Of a DNA stretch of 5,293 nt, positions 1-5,253 are shown one piece after another. The stretch's first letter is position 1. Each line of letters starts with the position of its first letter. Position numbers and translations under genes: made by a program. This DNA is from Rhodospirillaceae bacterium. GTDB lineage: Bacteria; Pseudomonadota; Alphaproteobacteria; Dongiales; Dongiaceae. The stretch lies in NCBI GenBank assembly GCA_016794075.1, contig JAEUKU010000152.1:1-5293 (forward strand). The letters run 5' to 3'. The notes under the pieces were generated by a model, which worked only from the letters and a program-made list of their open reading frames with translations, was not told where the DNA came from and ran no database searches.

Positions 1-1
1 C

Positions 2-223
2 AACCCGAAGTTCGACGAGTTGCTGACCAAGGCGGAAGGCATCGTCGACGTCGAGGAGCGCAAGAAGGTGATCGACGAGATCGAGACCCTGATGCAGGAA
101 GAGGGGCCGATCATCCAGCCGTTGTGGCGCCAGTCCTACCAACCCTTCGACAAGAGGCTGAAAGGCTACAAGCCGCATCCGACCGAATACTATTTCTGCG
201 AAGAGATGTGGATGGAAGCGTAA
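2..223 (+). CDS. ABC transporter substrate-binding protein, family 5 (C-terminal fragment)
   Basis: This is the last 73 residues of a protein cut by the left window edge; the frame is open from base 2 to a TAA stop. The pattern matches the C-terminal lobe of periplasmic oligopeptide/dipeptide-type solute-binding proteins (SBP_bac_5). It has a helix of the form FDELLTKAEGIVDVEERKKV, then an acidic helix ending IETLMQEEGPIIQPLW, then a basic segment KRLKGYKPHPTEYYFCEEMW. In this family the protein captures peptides, amino-acid derivatives or other small solutes in the periplasm and passes them to an ABC permease. The permease and ATPase genes are not visible and would be expected nearby, outside the window. 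A strong terminator starts 22 bases after the stop, so this gene probably ends its transcription unit. The ligand cannot be told from this fragment. The family call is fairly secure and the subfamily is not. Confidence 0.8.
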   Translation, partial: NPKFDELLTKAEGIVDVEERKKVIDEIETLMQEEGPIIQPLWRQSYQPFDKRLKGYKPHPTEYYFCEEMWMEA

Positions 224-245
224 GCATCCATCCCGTCGCGACGAG

Positions 246-274
246 AACGGCGGCCCGCAAGGGCCGCCGTTTTT
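246..274 (+). terminator. Intrinsic (Rho-independent) terminator after the transporter gene
   Basis: A perfect 11-bp stem (246-256 AACGGCGGCCC pairing with 261-271) closes on a GCAA tetraloop of the stable GNRA type. A T run at 270-274 follows, then one C and TTT. It lies 22 bases past the TAA at 221-223 and is oriented for the + strand gene. The convergent - strand oxygenase gene ends at 285, so its transcript also meets this hairpin. On that strand the hairpin is followed by only a short, T-poor tract, so it would be a weak terminator in that direction. Confidence 0.9.
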
Positions 275-284
275 CTTTGCCGCG

Positions 285-1376
285 TCAGGCGAGCCAGTCG
301 CCTTCGCGCAGCCCTTCGCGGCCCAGCGCCCGGCGCACGCCGTCGTGGAAGTAGCGTACGCCGGTCTCGTGCTTGGGGCTCAGGGGGCCGCGCTGGAAGA
401 TGCCGGCCTCGAGATTGCCCTGGGCGTGCTCGCAGATGCCGAAATCCTCGCGCACGATCGCGCAGTTGGTCTCGATGGTGCGCTCATTGGCCTCGGCCGC
501 CGCCGCGCTCACGTCCTTGAAGAAGAAGCTGTAGACCAGCCGCGTCCGCTTCTCGTCGATCGGCACGATGCGCGAGCAGTTCATGCCGGTCGGATAGACC
601 GAGAGCGTGTAGTTGGGCCAGCCCCACAGCCACATGCCGCCATAGATCGACCCGTTCTTCTGCGGCGCGGTCATGATGACGAGCGCGTCCGCATGCGTGG
701 TCTCGAACTTCGAGAAGTCGATGACGGCGTTGAAGGAAGGGTGGATTCCCGGGATGTGATAGCCCTCTACGAAATTGTCGGTGTAGGTCTTCCAGTTGCA
801 GTTCATCTCGAACTCCGCCTGGCGGACCTTGGTGAAGCTCTCGATCGGATAATCCTTCACCGTCTCCGGCAGGCTGCCGAGGTCCCGCGCCAGCGGCGCC
901 GCCTCGGGATCGAAATTGACGAAGACCAGCCCGCGCCAGGTCTCGACGCGGATCGGCTTCAACCCGTGATCCTCCTTGCGGAACCACTCCGCCTCGCCGA
1001 AATCCGGCGCCCGGCGCAGATTGCCGGCGCCGTCGAAGACCCAGCCGTGGTAGCGGCAGCGCAGAAGATCGCAACGCCCCCGCCCGGGCTCGAGCAGGGT
1101 CGAGGCGCGGTGCGGACAGACGTTGTGGAAAGCGCGCAGATGGCCGTTGCGGTCGCGGATGACGAAAAAGCGGTAGCCGGCGACATCGGTGGCGAGGTAA
1201 TCGCCGGGCCCCGCCACGTCGCTCTCGGCGCAGGCCAGCTGCCAGGTGCGGGCGAAGATCTGCCGGCGCTCGGCCTGATAGATCTCCCGCTCGTGGTACC
1301 AGCGCGCCGGCAGGCCGTAGACGGCACCCCGCGTCGCATCGGGCTTCAGATCATCGAGAGACGCGATCGGGTGCAA
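285..1376 (-). CDS. Rieske non-heme iron oxygenase, alpha subunit (choline monooxygenase/CntA-like group)
   Basis: The product is a 363-residue cytoplasmic oxygenase subunit that would use electrons passed through its Rieske centre to activate O2 at a mononuclear iron. The Rieske [2Fe-2S] motif is intact as C-x-H-x17-C-x2-H (C87, H89, C107, H110; CPH and CRYHGW). The mononuclear iron site shows NWKTYTDNFVEGYHIPGIHP with H207 and H212, and a third ligand candidate D311 in REDFGICEHAQ. The residue linking the two metal centres is Glu204 (E-x2-H). Ring-hydroxylating dioxygenases have Asp here, and CntA and choline-monooxygenase-like enzymes have Glu, so a small or quaternary-amine substrate is plausible but unproven. 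The C-terminal GPLSPKHETGVRYFH stretch is also family-typical. The start chosen is TTG at 1374-1376 with GGAG 8 bases upstream; the open frame continues further 5', but that part lies inside the caspase-like gene. It sits 31 bases after that gene and is probably co-transcribed with it. No reductase or ferredoxin partner is in the window. Confidence 0.88.
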   Translation of the reverse strand: MHPIASLDDLKPDATRGAVYGLPARWYHEREIYQAERRQIFARTWQLACAESDVAGPGDYLATDVAGYRFFVIRDRNGHLRAFHNVCPHRASTLLEPGRGRCDLLRCRYHGWVFDGAGNLRRAPDFGEAEWFRKEDHGLKPIRVETWRGLVFVNFDPEAAPLARDLGSLPETVKDYPIESFTKVRQAEFEMNCNWKTYTDNFVEGYHIPGIHPSFNAVIDFSKFETTHADALVIMTAPQKNGSIYGGMWLWGWPNYTLSVYPTGMNCSRIVPIDEKRTRLVYSFFFKDVSAAAAEANERTIETNCAIVREDFGICEHAQGNLEAGIFQRGPLSPKHETGVRYFHDGVRRALGREGLREGDWLA

Positions 1377-1388
1377 GCGCTTGGCTCC
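1374..1388 (-). promoter_or_regulatory. Ribosome binding site and TTG start of the Rieske gene
   Basis: On the - strand GGAG (1385-1388) is followed by an 8-base spacer and TTG (1374-1376). This is the first plausible initiation codon after the stop of the upstream caspase-like gene at 1408. The ATG at 1388-1390 is out of frame and soon reaches a stop. The resulting N-terminus (MHPIASLDDLKPDA) leads directly into the conserved LPARWYHEREIYQAERRQIF region, as expected for the family. Confidence 0.65.
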
Positions 1389-1407
1389 ATCGCAAAGGGC
1401 AAGCGAC

Positions 1408-3432
1408 TTAATACCACTCGATCTCGAAATCGCCGATCTTTTTCGCACCCTCGAAGATGAGCCGGCACGAAGCCGGTCCGCCGCATTCCTTGATGGCCAC
1501 CCGCTTGGCGCCTTCAAGAGGATTGCTGGCGCCGCCGCAAGCGTCGACGGTCCAGGTGGTCTGCTTGGTGCAGTTGGACATGCCGACCCGATCGCCGGCC
1601 TGGTTCACCGCCAGGAAGCGGTAGTAGCCGCCGAAGGATTCCGAGTTCCGCAGATAGCGCTCGACCTTGTCGCGCAGGGCGCTGGAGATCCGCACCACAT
1701 TCTTGGCCGGCGCCGGCGCCACGGCGGCCTGCTGCGCCGGCGCCGGGGCGGGTTGCGCGACGACCGCCGGCGCGGCCGGTTCCGCGACCGGTTCCATCGG
1801 CGCCGGTTCGGCCGGCTGCTGCAGCTTGGCGAGCAGGGCCTTGGCCTTGGGCTGGAACGCGCCAGCGGGGTATTGCGCCAGGAAGCTCTGGGCGCCGGCT
1901 TCGCTCGGCTGGCCCTTCAGCGCCTTCCAGGCGGCGACCTCTTCGGCGCTGGACCGCGTCATCAGGCCGGCGCTGACGAAGGCCTCCTTGCCCTTGAAGG
2001 CGACACGCAGCCAATCGCCGCCGGCCACCTTGCCGGTGACGTCGACCGGCTGGTCAGCCGCCAGCTTGCCGAGCACCGCCGATTTGGTGTCCGGCGCCGC
2101 GCGCAGATTGGCGGATTTCTTCGCCACATAGACCCCGCTCATGGCCTCGATCGCGAGCGGCGCGGGTTCGGGCGCCACGGCAGCGCTTTGCGTTTCCGCC
2201 GGCGCCGGCGCCGGGGTTGGCTCGGGCGCGGGTTCAGACGCCGCCGCCGCGACCTCGACCGGCTTGGCCTTCAACTGCTCCAGCCTGGCGCTGGCCAGCG
2301 GGGCGAAGGTGCCGTTGGGGAACTGCTTGAGGAAGGCTTCGAACATGGCGGGATTGTTGCTGTCCTTGATCCCGCTCCAGGCCGCGGTCTCGGCCTCCGC
2401 CTGGGCGGCCGCCTGCTGTTCCGCGGTCGTCGCGGCGTTGCCGCTCTTGGCGTTCAGCTCGTCCAGCTTGGCCTGCGCCAGACCGGCGAAGACGCCATTG
2501 GGAAACTGCTTCAGATAGGCTTCGAAGGTCGCCGGGTTGTCGCTGTTCTTGATCGAATCCCAGAACAGCAGTTCGGCCTGCTGGTTGCCGCCGGCGCTGG
2601 GCGCGGCCGGGGCGGGCGCCGGCTCGATGGCCGCCGCCGCGGGAAGCTCGGGCTCCGCCGCCTTGGCCAGGATCACCGGCCCGGTCAGGGAGGAGGAATC
2701 CCAGGGCGTCTGCCGCTGGTTCGTCGCCGTCAGCACCTTGGCGCGCACGGCGCGATGCGCCTCCTCGATCGAGGTGCCGGGAGTCCGCAGCGCCTCCACC
2801 AGGGCCAGGGTATAGGGGCTGTTCTCGTTGTCGCCGTCGACCGAGACGTCGCCCGGCGCCGTGGAATAGCCGACGAAGCTGCCGCGCGGCGCATCCACCC
2901 GCGCCAGGCCGCGCGCGCCGGAGCGGAAATTGCGGGTCAGCGGGTTGTTGCGGCAGGCATCCAGGAACACCAGGTTGACGGCATTGCCGGCGAATTGCAT
3001 CTGGCTCAGCACGCTCGTGGCGGAAACCGCCTCGAGCTCGACGTCGCCCTCGGCCTCGATCTGCGCGCCGATCGGCAGCAGATAGTTCTCGCCGTCGACC
3101 TGGACGCCGTGGCCGGCATAGAAGAACAGGCCGATCCCGTTGCCGCCAGTGCCGCGCAGCTTCTGGCCGAAATCGCGGATGGCGCGCTTCATCTCCTTCT
3201 GGTCGGCGTTCTCGACCAGGTCGACGTCGAAGCCGAGCTCGCGCAGGGTATCGGCCATCAGCGCGGCGTCGTTGACCGGGTTGCGCAGCTTGCCGAGGTC
3301 GCCGTCATATTCGCCATTGCCGATGACCAGGGCGACGCGCGCGTCAGCCACGGCCGGTGCCGGAACGGCCAACACCGCGCTCATCAAAGCAACGCCGAGC
3401 AGAACCACGAGATTCCCGAGCCGGGCAAACAT
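1408..3432 (-). CDS. Secreted caspase-like (peptidase C14) protein with helical repeats, SH3b module and Cys-containing C-terminal domain
   Basis: The product has 674 residues. Residues 1-29 look like a Sec signal peptide (MFARLGN, a hydrophobic core, then PAPAVA before D30), so it should act in the periplasm or outside. Residues about 31-257 are a caspase/metacaspase fold (Peptidase_C14). It opens with RVALVIGNGEY, has catalytic His108 in FFYAGHG and catalytic Cys160 in FLDACRNNP, and then the GYSTAPGDVSVDGDNENSPYT region typical of proteobacterial members. After an Ala/Pro linker come two close repeats (289-328 and 350-390, W-x2-IK-x-S-x-NPA then FEA-(Y/F)-LKQFPNG). Next are an SH3b-like domain (431-493, ANLRAAPDTKSAVLGKL), a third diverged repeat (498-537), a long Pro/Ala linker, and a C-terminal domain (578-674) with C621, C632, C650 and C656. 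The dyad is intact, so it may be an active cysteine peptidase; substrate and biological role are unknown. The start is ATG at 3432, supported by GGGAGG 6 bases upstream and by the signal peptide. The Rieske gene follows 31 bases downstream. Confidence 0.92.
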   Translation of the reverse strand: MFARLGNLVVLLGVALMSAVLAVPAPAVADARVALVIGNGEYDGDLGKLRNPVNDAALMADTLRELGFDVDLVENADQKEMKRAIRDFGQKLRGTGGNGIGLFFYAGHGVQVDGENYLLPIGAQIEAEGDVELEAVSATSVLSQMQFAGNAVNLVFLDACRNNPLTRNFRSGARGLARVDAPRGSFVGYSTAPGDVSVDGDNENSPYTLALVEALRTPGTSIEEAHRAVRAKVLTATNQRQTPWDSSSLTGPVILAKAAEPELPAAAAIEPAPAPAAPSAGGNQQAELLFWDSIKNSDNPATFEAYLKQFPNGVFAGLAQAKLDELNAKSGNAATTAEQQAAAQAEAETAAWSGIKDSNNPAMFEAFLKQFPNGTFAPLASARLEQLKAKPVEVAAAASEPAPEPTPAPAPAETQSAAVAPEPAPLAIEAMSGVYVAKKSANLRAAPDTKSAVLGKLAADQPVDVTGKVAGGDWLRVAFKGKEAFVSAGLMTRSSAEEVAAWKALKGQPSEAGAQSFLAQYPAGAFQPKAKALLAKLQQPAEPAPMEPVAEPAAPAVVAQPAPAPAQQAAVAPAPAKNVVRISSALRDKVERYLRNSESFGGYYRFLAVNQAGDRVGMSNCTKQTTWTVDACGGASNPLEGAKRVAIKECGGPASCRLIFEGAKKIGDFEIEWY
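1822..1941 (-). repeat. Third, diverged protein repeat of the caspase-like gene
   Basis: This encodes residues 498-537 (EVAAWKALKGQPSEAGAQSF, then LAQYPAGAFQPKAKALLAKL). It keeps the spacing of the other two units: Trp at the start, an aromatic residue plus Leu, then a (Q/K)-(F/Y)-P-x-G-x-F turn, then an Ala/Leu-rich helix. The asparagine-containing NPA element is lost. It lies after the SH3b module instead of next to the other two units. Confidence 0.6.
2263..2385 (-). repeat. Second protein repeat of the caspase-like gene
   Basis: This encodes residues 350-390 (AAWSGIKDSNNPAMFEAFLK, then QFPNGTFAPLASARLEQLKAK). It matches the first unit closely in protein and DNA: the blocks for IK-x-S-x-NPA, FEAxLKQFPNG and the final Ala/Leu helix line up with a period of 61 codons, which is 183 bases. 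It looks like an internal duplication of a short helical hairpin, similar in size to a TPR-like or Sel1-like unit. Confidence 0.7.
2449..2568 (-). repeat. First protein repeat of the caspase-like gene
   Basis: This encodes residues 289-328 (LFWDSIKNSDNPATFEAYLK, then QFPNGVFAGLAQAKLDELNA). It is the unit nearest the protease domain and is separated from the second unit by a 21-residue Ala/Gln-rich spacer. Repeats of this kind are often found after caspase domains in alphaproteobacterial secreted proteins; a protein-binding role is an inference. Confidence 0.7.
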
Positions 3433-3438
3433 AACGCG

Positions 3439-3444
3439 CCTCCC
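3439..3444 (-). promoter_or_regulatory. Strong Shine-Dalgarno site that fixes the caspase-like gene start
   Basis: GGGAGG on the - strand lies 6 bases before ATG 3432-3430. The open frame extends another 24 codons upstream to 3504, but that version would place RRGYNPSIWWGLRRGRR ahead of the signal peptide and would span the likely promoter. The site therefore decides the start. Confidence 0.8.
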
Positions 3445-3471
3445 GCGACGCAATCCCCACCAGATCGATGG

Positions 3472-3477
3472 ATTATA
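3472..3477 (-). promoter_or_regulatory. Candidate -10 box for the caspase-like/Rieske operon
   Basis: A perfect TATAAT on the - strand stands in one of the few AT-rich spots of the window. It predicts a transcript start near 3465 and a leader of about 33 bases before the ATG at 3432. No recognisable -35 box is found at 16-18 bases upstream (GGGTAA at 17), which would fit an activator-dependent promoter or a chance match. Confidence 0.45.
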
Positions 3478-3493
3478 ACCCCTTCGATCTCCA

Positions 3494-3532
3494 ATTACCC
3501 GCATCGGACAGCAGGATCGGTTGGTAATCGGT
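3494..3532. repeat. Phased direct repeats and inverted repeat upstream of the caspase-like gene
   Basis: On the + strand ATCGGT occurs at 3516-3521 and again at 3527-3532, an 11-base period or about one helical turn. In addition ATTACC at 3494-3499 is the inverse complement of GGTAAT at 3523-3528. These elements lie just upstream of the candidate -10 box, about -29 to -67 from the predicted start, where an activator would sit. The arms are short, so chance is possible. Confidence 0.35.
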
Positions 3533-3579
3533 AAAGAGGGACTCCATCCGCCCAGTCATCTAGGGGATTGCGGCGGACT

Positions 3580-3609
3580 GCGCCAGCCCCGGCGAGGCCG
3601 GCCGGGCGC
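3580..3609 (-). other. GC-rich hairpin immediately after the msrA stop
   Basis: On the - strand, directly after the TAA of msrA, CCCGGC (3606-3601) can pair with GCCGGG (3593-3588). Outer GCG (3609-3607) and CGC (3582-3580) can pair across an internal loop. No T run follows, so it is not a standard intrinsic terminator. It could slow polymerase or protect the 3' end of the msrA message, or it could reflect high GC content alone. Confidence 0.3.
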
Positions 3610-4266
3610 TTAAGTGACCGTCGTCACGGCCACCGGGCAGCTCACCCCGGTGCCACCTAAGCCGCAGTATCCATTCGGATTTTTCGCCAGGTACTGCTGG
3701 TGGTATTCCTCGGCGTAGTAGAAATGCGGGGCGTCCAGGATCTCGGTGGTGATGGCCGGGAAGCCGGCCGCCTGCAGCTTGGCCTGATAGGCGTCCCGGC
3801 TCGCTTCCGCCGCCCGGCGCTGGGCGTCGTTGGTGACATAGATACCGGAGCGGTATTGGGTGCCGACGTCGTTGCCCTGGCGCATGCCCTGGGTCGGGTC
3901 GTGGCTTTCCCAGAAGATCTTCAGCAGCACGTCATAGCTGGTCTTGCTGGGATCGAAGACCACCAGGACCACCTCGTTGTGGCCGGTCATGCCGGTACAG
4001 ACCTCCTGATAGGTCGGATTGGGCGTATGGCCGCCGGCATAGCCGACGGCGGTGGCGTAGACCCCCGGCGCCTGCCAGAACTTGCGTTCCGCGCCCCAGA
4101 AGCAGCCGAGGCCAAAGATCGCCGTTTCCATGCCGGCCGGAAATGGCGGCTTGATGGAATTGCCGTTCACCCAATGGGTGGCCGGCACGGGAATCGGATT
4201 CGGGCGGCCGGGCAGAGCCTCGGCCTTGCTGGGAATGGCGAGCGGCTTCTGCTTGAACGAGAACAT
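3610..4266 (-). CDS. msrA: Peptide-methionine (S)-S-oxide reductase MsrA
   Basis: The product is a 218-residue cytoplasmic repair enzyme that reduces methionine-S-sulfoxide in proteins and as free amino acid, with thioredoxin as the usual electron donor. The catalytic motif GCFWGAERKFW places the active Cys at 55 and a conserved Glu at 60. Further family motifs are YAGGHTPNPTYQEVCTG, GHNEVV, FWESHDPTQ and GNDVGTQYRS. The C-terminal tail NGYCGLGGTGVSCP gives two recycling cysteines, C201 and C210; the second is one residue later than in E. coli MsrA. The N-terminal extension (residues 1-48, with KAEALPGR and HWVNGNS) matches the long E. coli-type class, and the length is close to that enzyme's 212. 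There is no signal peptide. The ATG start aligns with E. coli MsrA, although the nearest purine-rich site (GGAG) is about 11 bases upstream, so translation may be modest. The gene lies between the aldo/keto reductase and the caspase-like gene and has its own promoter candidate. Confidence 0.97.
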   Translation of the reverse strand: MFSFKQKPLAIPSKAEALPGRPNPIPVPATHWVNGNSIKPPFPAGMETAIFGLGCFWGAERKFWQAPGVYATAVGYAGGHTPNPTYQEVCTGMTGHNEVVLVVFDPSKTSYDVLLKIFWESHDPTQGMRQGNDVGTQYRSGIYVTNDAQRRAAEASRDAYQAKLQAAGFPAITTEILDAPHFYYAEEYHQQYLAKNPNGYCGLGGTGVSCPVAVTTVT

Positions 4267-4307
4267 ATGGGGCCAAACTCCGCGAGGTGACGGTGCAGCG
4301 TGCCCTG

Positions 4308-4336
4308 AATCTAGGCAGTCCGGCCCGGAATGCCAG
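4308..4336 (-). promoter_or_regulatory. Candidate sigma-70-type promoter for msrA
   Basis: On the - strand CTGGCA (4336-4331, four of six matches to TTGACA) and TAGATT (4313-4308, four of six matches to TATAAT) are separated by exactly 17 bases. The predicted start near 4301 gives a leader of about 35 bases before the msrA ATG. It lies in the 114-base gap after the aldo/keto reductase gene, so msrA may be transcribed independently of that gene. Confidence 0.4.
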
Positions 4337-4340
4337 CCCT

Positions 4341-4367
4341 GCTCGCATCATCGTCATGATGCAGAGC
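4341..4367. repeat. Inverted repeat between the aldo/keto reductase and msrA
   Basis: GCATCAT (4345-4351) and ATGATGC (4356-4362) form a perfect 7-bp dyad around a CGTC centre. It extends by GCTC (4341-4344) with GAGC (4364-4367) across one bulged A, and then by CCC/GGG. There is no T run on either side, so it is not a standard terminator. Its centre lies about 52 bases upstream of the predicted msrA start, just behind the -35 box, where an activator operator would be expected. It also begins shortly after the reductase stop and might act as a 3' end hairpin of that message. Confidence 0.5.
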
Positions 4368-4380
4368 GGGCATCGCAGCC

Positions 4381-5214
4381 TCAGGTCATGGCCAGCGCCT
4401 GAGCCTTGCGCGGCGGCGGGAAGTCGCGATCCAGGTCCATCAGGTCCTCCGCCGACAGCACGATGTCGGCCGCCTTGGCGTTCTCCCGCACGCGCTCGGG
4501 GCGCGCCGATTTGGGGATGGCGATGACGTGCTCGTGGCGCATCACCCAGGCCAGCATGATCTGCGCCGGCGTCGCCTTGTGGCGCTTGGCGATGCGCTCG
4601 AGCACGCCGCTCTGCGGCAGCGACCCCTGCGCCAGCGGGCAATAGGCCATCAGCGCGATGCGCCGCTCCAGGCACCAGGGCAGCAGATCGAAATCGATGC
4701 CGCGCTCGCCGATCGAATACATGACCTGGTTGACCAGGGTCTTGTCGGCATGGCTGAGCGCCAGCCATTCGCCGAGGTCCCGGAGGTCCAGGTTGGACAC
4801 CCCGAAGCCGCGGATCTTGCCCGCCTGCATCAGATCATCGAAGCCGGCCAGCGTTTCGGCGAAAGGTATGCCGCCGCGCCAATGCAGCAGGTAGAGATCG
4901 ATGCGGTCGGTCTTCAGCCGCTTGAGGGAAGCTTCGCAGGCCTTGACGGCGCCGGCGCGGCTGGCGTTCTGCGGCAGAACCTTGCTCACCACATAGACGC
5001 TGTCGCGCCGGCCGCGGATGGCGGCGCCGACGACCTCCTCGGCGCGGCCTTCGGCATACATCTCCGCCGTGTCGATCAACGTGGCGCCGAGGTCGATGCC
5101 GGTCTGCAGCGCCCGTACCTCCTGGGCGCGCTGCCGCACGTCCTCGCCCATGTGCCAGGTGCCGAGCCCCATCGCCGACACGCGCGTTCCGTCCCGCAAT
5201 GCGACCTGCCGCAT
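4381..5214 (-). CDS. Aldo/keto reductase, E. coli YeaE-type (possible methylglyoxal/aldehyde reductase)
   Basis: The product is a 277-residue NAD(P)H-dependent reductase of the TIM-barrel AKR superfamily, expected in the cytoplasm. The catalytic tetrad is complete: Asp48 and Tyr53 in LIDTAEMYAEG, Lys78 in VVSKVLPQNAS, His111 in LYLLHWRG. Other hallmarks are GFGVSNLD, VNQVMYS, MAYCPLAQG and the cofactor phosphate-binding stretch IPKSARPERVRENAKA (Lys235, Ser236, Arg242). The pattern GTWHMGED, then EVVGAA, KACEASLKRLKTD and DLLPWC, closely follows E. coli YeaE, which reduces methylglyoxal. The same substrate class is likely here but unproven. The start chosen is ATG 5214, giving the usual family N-terminus (MRQVALRDGTRVSAMGLGTW); its ribosome site is weak. 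A TTG at 5262 with AGAGG nearby would add 16 unconserved residues. It is upstream of msrA on the same strand, and both fit reactive-carbonyl or oxidant stress. Confidence 0.93.
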   Translation of the reverse strand: MRQVALRDGTRVSAMGLGTWHMGEDVRQRAQEVRALQTGIDLGATLIDTAEMYAEGRAEEVVGAAIRGRRDSVYVVSKVLPQNASRAGAVKACEASLKRLKTDRIDLYLLHWRGGIPFAETLAGFDDLMQAGKIRGFGVSNLDLRDLGEWLALSHADKTLVNQVMYSIGERGIDFDLLPWCLERRIALMAYCPLAQGSLPQSGVLERIAKRHKATPAQIMLAWVMRHEHVIAIPKSARPERVRENAKAADIVLSAEDLMDLDRDFPPPRKAQALAMT

Positions 5215-5253
5215 GGTCTTCAGCCCTGTTCCGTCACTGGTCCTGTCCCCGAA

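Noticed and set aside
234..243. Perfect 10-bp palindrome CGTCGCGACG before the terminator
   Set aside because: It is short and GC-rich, has no loop or T run and no nearby promoter, and is expected by chance in such DNA.
345..1460. Long + strand open frame opposite the Rieske gene
   Set aside because: It has no family motifs, it spans the end of one real gene and most of another, and the - strand carries intact Rieske and iron-site motifs.
1377..1517. Longer N-terminus for the Rieske protein starting inside the caspase-like gene
   Set aside because: The extra 47 residues are the caspase-like gene read in another frame and resemble no family member. A TTG with a good GGAG site lies just after the upstream stop.
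1408..3432. Caspase-like gene as part of an anti-phage defence system (gasdermin, CBASS or CRISPR-linked protease)
   Set aside because: The protein has a signal peptide, and there is no gasdermin, nucleotide cyclase, NTPase sensor or CRISPR gene nearby. The domain order fits secreted SH3b-type members instead.
3433..3504. 24-codon upstream extension of the caspase-like gene
   Set aside because: It would bury the signal peptide and cover the candidate promoter. The ATG at 3432 has GGGAGG at ideal spacing.
1381..3534. Very long open frame on the + strand opposite the caspase-like gene
   Set aside because: Its product is rich in Arg/Gly/Leu runs with no recognisable domain. The - strand frame has a signal peptide, catalytic motifs and a strong ribosome site. 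Long antisense frames are common in GC-rich genes.
3932..4768. Open frame on the - strand covering parts of both msrA and the aldo/keto reductase
   Set aside because: It overlaps two clearly recognised genes in another frame and its product is low-complexity with no domain.
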